Source: Rhizobacter sp964253025
GTDB taxonomy: Bacteria > Pseudomonadota > Gammaproteobacteria > Burkholderiales > Burkholderiaceae_C
Assembly (NCBI RefSeq): GCF_964253025.1
Contig: NZ_CAXUQC020000001.1
Coordinates: 248,001 to 312,000 of the forward strand
Length of the DNA stretch: 64,000 nucleotides
Direction: 5' to 3'
How positions within the stretch are numbered: position 1 is the stretch's first letter; every line of letters starts with the position of its first letter. The notes under the pieces are model-generated. The model was not told the DNA's origin. It saw only the letters and a list, made by a program, of their open reading frames with translations, and made no database searches. This document shows positions 58,511 to 64,000 of this stretch, piece after piece. The translations under genes and the position numbers were made by a program.

Positions 58511-58792
58511 ATGAAACCTTGGAAGCCTGTGTTGGCCCTCACCGCGGCATGTGCCGCCTGCTGTGCGGTGCCCTTGCTCGGCGGGGCCGCGGTGCTCACC
58601 TTGGGCGCGTCCGTCTTCACGGCGGTGGGGGCCGCGCTGTGGGCGTGCAGGGATGAGGTGGTGGCGCTCGCTGCGGTTCTCGCCGTGGCGTCGGCGGCGA
58701 TCGTGGGCGGCGCCTGGTGGCGGCGCAGAGCCCGACATCGCGCCGCTTCCTCGACCGGGTGCCAGGGCAGCTGCCAGGTGGATCTCCGTTGA
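58511..58792 (+). CDS. MerF-like small metal-transport membrane protein
   Basis: 93 residues, two membrane helices. The first carries CAACCAVPLL (C14, C17, C18, P21), like the paired cysteines and nearby Pro of MerF/MerT (CCFTP); the second helix spans about 50-70; after a basic loop the tail ends CQGSC (C84, C88). This matches the MerF plan: metal handed from cysteines in helix 1 to cytosolic cysteines. The metal (Hg, Cd, Pb, other) is not known. SD AGGGAG; start chosen for that, 39 nt after the MerR-type -10. Confidence 0.65.
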   Translation: MKPWKPVLALTAACAACCAVPLLGGAAVLTLGASVFTAVGAALWACRDEVVALAAVLAVASAAIVGGAWWRRRARHRAASSTGCQGSCQVDLR

Positions 58793-58850
58793 CTGCGTCG
58801 GCTGAGATGGGAACGGCGGGCGGCCCGGCCCAGCCCGATACCATCGGCCC

Positions 58851-59396
58851 ATGAACGCGAAACTCTCCATCGGACTGGTGGCACGGCGGACCGGCGTCAC
58901 CGTGCCCACGGTGCGCTACTACGAGGAGATCGGGCTGCTGCCACCGGCGTCCCGCACCGAGTCGGGCCAGCGACACTATGGCGAGGCGACGGTCCGGCGC
59001 CTGGCCTTCATCCGGCGCTGCCGCGACTTCGGGTTTCCGTTGGAGCAGGTTCGCGAGCTCGTCGCCCTCGTCGACGACCCCGAGCGACCCTGCGCGGAGG
59101 CACGCGCCCTCGCGGCATCTCGCCTGGAGGACGTGCGCCGCAAACTCGACGAACTGAAGGCCCTGGAAACAAGCCTTGCGGCGTTCGTCTGTGGATGCGA
59201 CGCCGCGTGTGTGGGCGGCCCCGCGGTCGACGCACCATCCTCGAGGACCTGTCCATGTCCGCACGTACCGCTTCGCCCGACGCGTCGGGCTGTTGTCCGT
59301 AGGGCGTTGCCGCGAACAATGGATGTGAGCGGGCGCGACTTGCCCGAACCCTCAAGCGAAGGTCATGGCCTCCATCGCCATCGCCATCGCCATTGA
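58851..59396 (+). CDS. MerR-family metal regulator, probable 3' frameshift
   Basis: DNA-binding regulator with the MerR helix-turn-helix (GLVARRTGVTVPTVRYYEEIGLL) and dimerisation helix; as written 181 residues. Metal-type cysteines C81, C114, C116 and C120 are seen. The homologous end of such proteins, DCTILEDL, is found in another frame: adding one base between 59231 and 59232 restores D-C-T-I-L-E-D-L and a stop at 59302 (SGCCP end). The missing base removes the third expected metal Cys; the present C-terminus (128-181) is therefore a shifted reading. Either a real mutation or a sequence error. Confidence 0.82.
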   Translation: MNAKLSIGLVARRTGVTVPTVRYYEEIGLLPPASRTESGQRHYGEATVRRLAFIRRCRDFGFPLEQVRELVALVDDPERPCAEARALAASRLEDVRRKLDELKALETSLAAFVCGCDAACVGGPAVDAPSSRTCPCPHVPLRPTRRAVVRRALPRTMDVSGRDLPEPSSEGHGLHRHRHRH

Positions 59397-59408
59397 CGAC
59401 GGCCGCAC

Positions 59409-60764
59409 TCAGCCGCCGAACGCCTGCAGCAGCTTGGCGTGGATGCCGCCGAAGCCGCCATTGCTCATGCACAGCACGTGGTCGCCGGGGCGGGCGGCTT
59501 GCCGCACCGCCTGGACGAGCGCGTCGATGGAGTCGCCGACGATCGCCTTGTCGCCCATGGGTGCGAGTGCCTCGCGGGCGTCCCAGCCGAGGTTGCCCTG
59601 GTGGCAGAAGGAGAGGTCGGCTTCTTCTAGGGCCCAGGGCAGCTGCGCCTTCATGGTGCCGAGCTTCATGGTGTTGGAGCGGGGCTCGAAGACGGCAAGG
59701 ATGCGCTGGTCGGGGCCCACCTTGCGGCGCAGCCCGTTGACGGTGGTGCGGATGGCGCTCGGGTGGTGGGCGAAATCGTCGTAGACCTTGATGCCGCCAG
59801 CCTCGCCGCTCAGCTCCATGCGGCGCCGCACGTTCTCGAAACTGGCGAGCGCTCGGGCGGCGTGCTCGGGGTCGACGCCCACATGTTCCGCGGCGGCAAT
59901 GGCGGCCAGCGCGTTGAGTTGGTTGTGCTCGCCGAGCAGCGACCATTCCACCCGCGCCACCTTCAGGCTGCCGCGCAGCACGTCGAAGGCATGCGGCTCG
60001 CCGCGGGCGCGCAGCGCCCCGGGGGTTTCCTTGCGGGCGCCGAAGCGCACGACCTCGCTCCAGCAGCCGCGCTCGATCACCCGCTGCAGCGATTCCTCGC
60101 GCGCGTTGACGACCAGCCGGCCGGCCGCGGGCACGGTGCGCACCAGGTGGTGGAACTGCGTCTCGATGGCGGCCAGGTCGGGGAAGATGTCGGCGTGGTC
60201 GTACTCGAGGTTGTTGAGGATCGCGGTGCGCGGCCGGTAGTGAACGAACTTGCTGCGCTTGTCGAAGAAGGCGGTGTCGTACTCGTCGGCTTCGATCACG
60301 AAGGGACTGCCGCCGCCAAGGCGGGCGGACACGCCGAAGTTCTGCGGCACGCCACCGACCAGGAAGCCGTTGCCGAGGCCGGCCTGGTCGAGGATCCAGG
60401 CCAACATGGAGGTGGTGGTGGTCTTGCCGTGCGTGCCGGCGACGGCCAGCACGTGGCGGCCCCGCAGCACGTTGTCGGCCAGCCATTGCGGGCCGCTGGT
60501 GTACGGCTCGTTGGCGTCGAGGATGGCCTCCATCAGCGGGTTGCCGCGCGAGACGACGTTGCCGATGACGAAGAGGTCGGGAGCGATGGCCAGCTGGTCG
60601 GCGTCGAAGCCTTCGATGAGGTCGATGCCGAGCGCGCGCAGCTGGTCGCTCATCGGGGGATAGACGCCCGCGTCGCAGCCGGTCACGCGGTGGCCGGCCT
60701 CGCGCGCCAGGGCGGCCAGGCCGCCCATGAAGGTGCCGCAGATGCCGAGGATGTGGATGTGCAT
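59409..60764 (-). CDS. mpl: Mpl, UDP-MurNAc:L-Ala-D-Glu-mDAP ligase
   Basis: Recycling ligase that joins the tripeptide freed by AmpD to UDP-MurNAc. 451 residues, Mur ligase fold: ILGICGTFMGGLA, ATP loop AGTHGKTTTTSML, NNLEYDHADIF and the C-terminal domain with DDFAHHPSAI. Normal length. It complements ampD at 37 kb. Confidence 0.96.
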   Translation of the reverse strand: MHIHILGICGTFMGGLAALAREAGHRVTGCDAGVYPPMSDQLRALGIDLIEGFDADQLAIAPDLFVIGNVVSRGNPLMEAILDANEPYTSGPQWLADNVLRGRHVLAVAGTHGKTTTTSMLAWILDQAGLGNGFLVGGVPQNFGVSARLGGGSPFVIEADEYDTAFFDKRSKFVHYRPRTAILNNLEYDHADIFPDLAAIETQFHHLVRTVPAAGRLVVNAREESLQRVIERGCWSEVVRFGARKETPGALRARGEPHAFDVLRGSLKVARVEWSLLGEHNQLNALAAIAAAEHVGVDPEHAARALASFENVRRRMELSGEAGGIKVYDDFAHHPSAIRTTVNGLRRKVGPDQRILAVFEPRSNTMKLGTMKAQLPWALEEADLSFCHQGNLGWDAREALAPMGDKAIVGDSIDALVQAVRQAARPGDHVLCMSNGGFGGIHAKLLQAFGG

Positions 60765-60811
60765 GGGTGAATGTCAGCAGGCGCCGCGCGCCAGGGCGCG
60801 GCGCGGGCCCG

Positions 60812-62128
60812 TCAGCGAAGCACGTTCCGGGCCGCAGCCACGGTGTCCTCGATGTCCCGGGCGGTATGGGCGGCGCTCACGAAGCCTGCTTCGTACAGGG
60901 CAGGGGCAAGGTACACCCCCTGATCGAGCAGGCCGTGGAAGAAGCTGTTGAAGCGGTCCTTGTCGGTCTTCATGACGGTGGCGTAGTTCTGCGGCAGCCC
61001 TTCGCCCGGCTGGGTGAAGAAGAAGCCGAACATGCCGCCTTCGCAGTCGCCGACCATCGGCACGCCGGCGTCCTTGGCCGCGCCCAGCAGGCCGTCGAGC
61101 AGCGCGCGGGTGCGCGCGCCCAGGTTCTCGTAGAAGCCGGGGCGCTGGATTTCCTTCAGCGTCGCCAGGCCGCAGGCCGTGGCCACGGGGTTGCCGGAGA
61201 GGGTGCCCGCCTGGTAGACCGGACCGAGCGGCGCGAGCTGCTCCATGATCTTGCGACGTGCGCCGAAGGCTGCCAGCGGCATGCCGCCGCCGATGACCTT
61301 GCCGAACACGCTGATGTCGGGCGCGAAGCCGGGCAGGGCGCGGGCATAGAGGCTCTGCGCACTGCCGAGCGCCACGCGGAAGCCGGTCATGACCTCGTCG
61401 AACATGAGCAGGGCGCCGTGCTGGTCGCACAGTTCGCGCAGGCGCTTCATGAAGGGCACGCTGGCGCGCACGAAGTTCATGTTGCCGGCGATGGGCTCGA
61501 TGACGACGCAGGCGATCTGCTCGCCGTCGCGCGCGAAGGCCTCTTCGAGCTGGCCGATGTGGTTGTACTCGAGCACGAGCGTGTGCTGCACCACCTCGGG
61601 CGGCACGCCGGCGCTGGTCGGGTGACCGAAGGTGGCGAGCCCGGAGCCGGCCTTCACCAGCAGCGCGTCGGCATGGCCGTGGTAGCAGCCCTCGAACTTC
61701 ACGATCTTGGGGCGGCCCGTGGCACCGCGCGCCAGGCGCAAGGCGCTCATCGCGGCTTCGGTGCCCGAGCTCACCAGGCGAACCTGGTCCATCGTCGGCA
61801 CGAGCTTGAGGATTTCCTCGGCGAGTTCGATCTCGCGCTCGGTCGGCGCGCCGTACGAGAAGCCCTCGAGCACGGCCTTCTGCACCGCCTCGACGACGGC
61901 GGGATGGCCGTGGCCGAGGATCATCGGTCCCCAGGAGCCGATGTAGTCGATGTAGCGTTTGCCTTCGGCGTCGATCATGTAGGCGCCTTCGGCGCGCGCG
62001 ATGAAGCGCGGCGTGCCGCCCACGGCGCGGAAGGCGCGCACCGGCGAATTCACACCGCCCGGAATGACGCGGCGGGCGCGCTCGAACAGGGCTTCGTTGG
62101 CGCCGCTGGCTTGGGATTCAATGGACAT
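60812..62128 (-). CDS. hemL: Glutamate-1-semialdehyde 2,1-aminomutase
   Basis: PLP enzyme making 5-aminolevulinate, downstream of HemA in the C5 path. 438 residues: FARAEGAYMIDAEG, SGTEAAMSALRLARG, DEVMTGFRVA and the PLP lysine in VFGKVIGGGMP. Overlaps the thiD stop by 11 bp, a common thiD-hemL pair in betaproteobacteria. Confidence 0.96.
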   Translation of the reverse strand: MSIESQASGANEALFERARRVIPGGVNSPVRAFRAVGGTPRFIARAEGAYMIDAEGKRYIDYIGSWGPMILGHGHPAVVEAVQKAVLEGFSYGAPTEREIELAEEILKLVPTMDQVRLVSSGTEAAMSALRLARGATGRPKIVKFEGCYHGHADALLVKAGSGLATFGHPTSAGVPPEVVQHTLVLEYNHIGQLEEAFARDGEQIACVVIEPIAGNMNFVRASVPFMKRLRELCDQHGALLMFDEVMTGFRVALGSAQSLYARALPGFAPDISVFGKVIGGGMPLAAFGARRKIMEQLAPLGPVYQAGTLSGNPVATACGLATLKEIQRPGFYENLGARTRALLDGLLGAAKDAGVPMVGDCEGGMFGFFFTQPGEGLPQNYATVMKTDKDRFNSFFHGLLDQGVYLAPALYEAGFVSAAHTARDIEDTVAAARNVLR

Positions 62129-63071
62129 GCCGCGGGTCCTTGGGCAGGTTGTCGTCGTCGGTGGTGGGGGAGTCGAGCGAGGCCTCGCCCTGGCCTTCTT
62201 CCTCCTCGCCCGGAGGCAAGGCCCAGAAGAAGCGGTCCGGAATCACGTTGCCCATGCCGGGCCGGAAGCCCGCGTCGAGCGCCTGGTCGAGGAAGGCGAG
62301 CGACTCGCCCACCGCGGCATGCAGTTCCGCGCCGGAGGCCAGCAAGGCGGCCAGTGACGACGACAGCGTGTCGCCCGCCCCGACGAAGCTCACCTCGAAG
62401 CGTTCGAACTTCTCGCCGGTGATGGCGCCCTGCGGCGAGGCGAGCACGTTGTCGAGGTACTGGTCGGGCAGGGGCACGCTGCTCACCAGCACGAAACGGG
62501 TACCGTGCTCGGCCGCGGCCACTGCCAGCTCGCGCGGCGAGGCCGGACGTTCGTTGTTCCACTCGGGGAGCAGGAAGTCGGTCAGGGTCTGGTGGCTGCC
62601 CACCAGCACCTCGGCCTGCGGCAGCACCAGCTCGCGGTAGGCATCGAGGTAGGCCTGCTGGTCGTCTTCCTCGACCCACGACAGGTTGGGCATGTAGGCC
62701 ACGAGCGGCACGTCCGGATAGTCGGACAGGACCTCGGCCACGGCGCTCACGCCCTCGGCCGAGCCCAGGAAACCCACCTTCCAGGCGGAAATCGTGACAT
62801 CTTCCAGGATGCTGCGGGCCTGTTCGACCACCACGTCGGCCTCGATCGTGGTGTGATCGAACACTTCAGCGGTGTCGCGAAGAACGATCGATGTGACCAC
62901 CGGCAACGCATGGGCGCCCATGGCGGCGATCGTGGCGATGTCGCCTGCCAGACCACCGGCGCCGGTGGGGTCGGTGGCATTGAAAGTCATCACGCAGGCC
63001 GGACCCACCCCTTCCTGGGAAGGGTCTGCGGCGTGATCTTGGGGGATAGCGTCAACGGTCATGGGGGGCAT
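62118..63071 (-). CDS. thiD: ThiD-type hydroxymethylpyrimidine (phosphate) kinase
   Basis: Ribokinase-fold kinase of thiamine synthesis, 317 residues. NATDPTGAGGLAGDI near the N-terminus and SFVGAGDTLSSSLAALLA (anion hole, catalytic Asp) near residue 240 fit ThiD, though the C-terminus bears an acidic extension (GEEEEGQGE...). No TPP riboswitch or other thi gene is near. Starts at 63071 or 63062 (MTVD) are both possible; neither has an SD. Confidence 0.85.
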   Translation of the reverse strand: MPPMTVDAIPQDHAADPSQEGVGPACVMTFNATDPTGAGGLAGDIATIAAMGAHALPVVTSIVLRDTAEVFDHTTIEADVVVEQARSILEDVTISAWKVGFLGSAEGVSAVAEVLSDYPDVPLVAYMPNLSWVEEDDQQAYLDAYRELVLPQAEVLVGSHQTLTDFLLPEWNNERPASPRELAVAAAEHGTRFVLVSSVPLPDQYLDNVLASPQGAITGEKFERFEVSFVGAGDTLSSSLAALLASGAELHAAVGESLAFLDQALDAGFRPGMGNVIPDRFFWALPPGEEEEGQGEASLDSPTTDDDNLPKDPRHVH

Positions 63072-63180
63072 CCGTCTGATGGAGCGAAGGAGTGACCGGG
63101 TTCGCCGGGAACTTCTAGATAAACGTGAGGAATGTGGTGTATGTACCTAAAAACCATCGCATTTTCGGCATTTTGCGTGG

Positions 63181-63202
63181 CTACAATCTTTCCTCATTGT
63201 AG
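63181..63202. promoter_or_regulatory. Inverted repeat overlapping a -10 box before rubredoxin
   Basis: CTACAAT-N8-ATTGTAG, perfect 7-bp arms. The left arm contains TACAAT (63182-63187), a good -10 box for the rightward rubredoxin gene; the -35 is weak. An operator for an unknown repressor, or an RNA stem near the start, is possible. The region is shared with the divergent thiD. Confidence 0.45.
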
Positions 63203-63243
63203 TGATCATCGTAAAGAATAACGTGAGTAAAGACGCGAGAACC

Positions 63244-63408
63244 ATGCGGACTTGGATGTGCCTGATCTGCGGCTGGATCTACGACGAAGCCGCGGGCGAT
63301 CCCGAGCATGACATCGCTCCGGGCACGCCCTGGGAGGCGGTCCCGATGAACTGGACCTGCCCGGAGTGCGGCGCCCGCAAGGAAGATTTCGAGATGGTGC
63401 AGATCTGA
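63244..63408 (+). CDS. Rubredoxin
   Basis: 54-residue one-iron electron carrier with C6-x-x-C9-G and C39-P-x-C42-G ligands (MCLICGW, TCPECGA). Starts at the Met before RTWMCL; a GTG 42 bp upstream adds residues absent from the family. Lies next to pilG in many Burkholderiales; partner unknown. Confidence 0.95.
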   Translation: MRTWMCLICGWIYDEAAGDPEHDIAPGTPWEAVPMNWTCPECGARKEDFEMVQI

Positions 63409-63469
63409 TCCTGCACCCGAGCGTTGCCCCCGGCCTTGGCCGGGACCCGAGGCACAGAGGAGATATCCG

Positions 63470-63859
63470 TTGACCAATGAAGCCGCAGCAGGCGTCAAGG
63501 TGCTGGTGATCGACGACAGCAACACCATCCGACGCAGTGCCGACATTTTTCTGAAGCAGGGCGGATACCAGGTGCTCCTGGCCGAGGACGGCTTCGACGC
63601 GCTGGCGAAGGTCAATGACCTTCACCCGGACCTGATCTTCTGCGACATCCTGATGCCCCGGCTCGATGGGTACCAGACCTGCGCGATCATCAAGCGCAAC
63701 CCGACCTTCTCGGGTGTGCCGGTGATCATGCTGTCGTCGAAGGACGGGCTGTTCGACAAGGCGCGAGGGCGCATGGTGGGGGCCGAGGCCTACCTGACCA
63801 AGCCCTTCACGAAAGACCAGTTGTTGCAGGCCGTCGAGCAATACCGCTTGAAGGCCTGA
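63470..63859 (+). CDS. pilG: PilG, twitching-motility response regulator
   Basis: 129-residue single receiver domain: acidic pair D15/D16, phospho-acceptor D59 (FCDILMP), T/S in MLSSKDG and K in LTKPFTKDQ. Matches PilG of the Chp type IV pilus chemosensory pathway. Rare TTG start preceded by AGGAGA; the only nearby ATG (63477) is out of frame. pilH follows, as usual. Confidence 0.93.
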   Translation: MTNEAAAGVKVLVIDDSNTIRRSADIFLKQGGYQVLLAEDGFDALAKVNDLHPDLIFCDILMPRLDGYQTCAIIKRNPTFSGVPVIMLSSKDGLFDKARGRMVGAEAYLTKPFTKDQLLQAVEQYRLKA

Positions 63860-63896
63860 TGCGAAACGAAAGCGCTGCCGGAAGGCCGGCGCGCTG

Positions 63897-63942
63897 AAAA
63901 ACGGGCGACTGGTTCGCCCAAAAACGGGCGACTCGTTCGCCC
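63897..63942. repeat. Two 23-bp direct repeats, each a hairpin, between pilG and pilH
   Basis: AAAAACGGGCGACT(G/C)GTTCGCCC repeated twice head-to-tail, one base apart in identity. Each copy folds as GGGCGA/TCGCCC with a 5-nt loop. On the minus strand each stem is followed by GTTTTT, giving two consecutive intrinsic-terminator-like units facing into pilG. Confidence 0.85.
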
Positions 63943-63959
63943 GCCCGATGGAGAACGAT

Positions 63960-64000
63960 ATGCCGATCAAGAAGATCCTGTTGGTGGACGACTCGAAGAC
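63960..64000 (+). CDS. pilH: PilH response regulator (start only)
   Basis: Window ends 14 codons in: MPIKKILLVDDSKT, the receiver N-terminus of PilH, with GGAGA as SD. Identity follows from the position after pilG; the rest is outside the window. Confidence 0.75.
   Translation, partial: MPIKKILLVDDSK

Noticed and set aside
63429..63444. CCCGGCC-TT-GGCCGGG as a terminator between rubredoxin and pilG
   Set aside because: Loop would be too tight at full pairing and there is no U-tract; not enough to call.

Overview
The window is high-GC DNA with the gene content and gene order of a betaproteobacterium of the order Burkholderiales. Indicators are prmC-prfA-hemA, a second infA-type IF-1 gene, aroQ-accB-accC-prmA-DUF3426, a PAKKA-repeat histone H1-like protein after nrdAB, and pilSR plus pilGH. 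I cannot name the genus. No insertion sequence, prophage, CRISPR array or origin is visible; this is chromosomal DNA with a few accessory patches.

Layout. 1-6.6 kb (mostly minus strand): release-factor methylation and termination (prmC, prfA), tetrapyrrole entry (hemA), a membrane diguanylate cyclase and miaB. 7.0-9.0 kb: small genes including an IF-1 paralogue. 9.4-14.8 kb: three consecutive secreted glycan hydrolases (GH64 beta-1,3-glucanase, lipoprotein GH16 with ricin lectins, GH18 chitinase), which together could attack fungal cell walls. 14.9-20.5 kb: a five-gene valine-degradation cluster. 20.7-26.1 kb: a PaaK-like adenylating enzyme, a short HPF, a DHH phosphoesterase and an 818-residue esterase/Baeyer-Villiger-type monooxygenase fusion. 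26.3-32 kb: a lipoprotein, a PstS-like protein, tRNA-Met, and both SRP GTPases (ftsY, ffh). 32-37.4 kb: a YpjD/CcsA-like protein, a PP0621-type protein, pilS-pilR and ampD.

37.4-43.2 kb is the class Ia ribonucleotide reductase region. The nrdA promoter is bracketed by two NrdR-box-like sites, followed by a C-rich leader of about 415 nt. nrdA and nrdB are separated by an intercistronic region with strong nested RNA structure and a probable second promoter. A histone H1-like gene follows. 43.2-55.3 kb is almost entirely minus strand: RNase II, TonB, aroE, mtgA, a thioredoxin-like protein, aroQ, accBC, prmA, DUF3426 and a PfkB kinase, with several GTGA stop/start overlaps that suggest translational coupling.

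55.4-64 kb: a large zinc metalloprotease lipoprotein; a small MerF-like membrane protein behind a MerR-type promoter with a 19-bp spacer, followed by a MerR regulator that looks frameshifted exactly at its expected third metal-binding cysteine; then mpl, hemL, thiD, rubredoxin, pilG and the start of pilH. The most notable observations are the nrdA-nrdB structured RNA, the metal-response mini-cassette with its frameshift, the esterase-monooxygenase fusion, the multidomain GH64 enzyme, and a tandem double hairpin between pilG and pilH that reads as a terminator pair only on the antisense strand.
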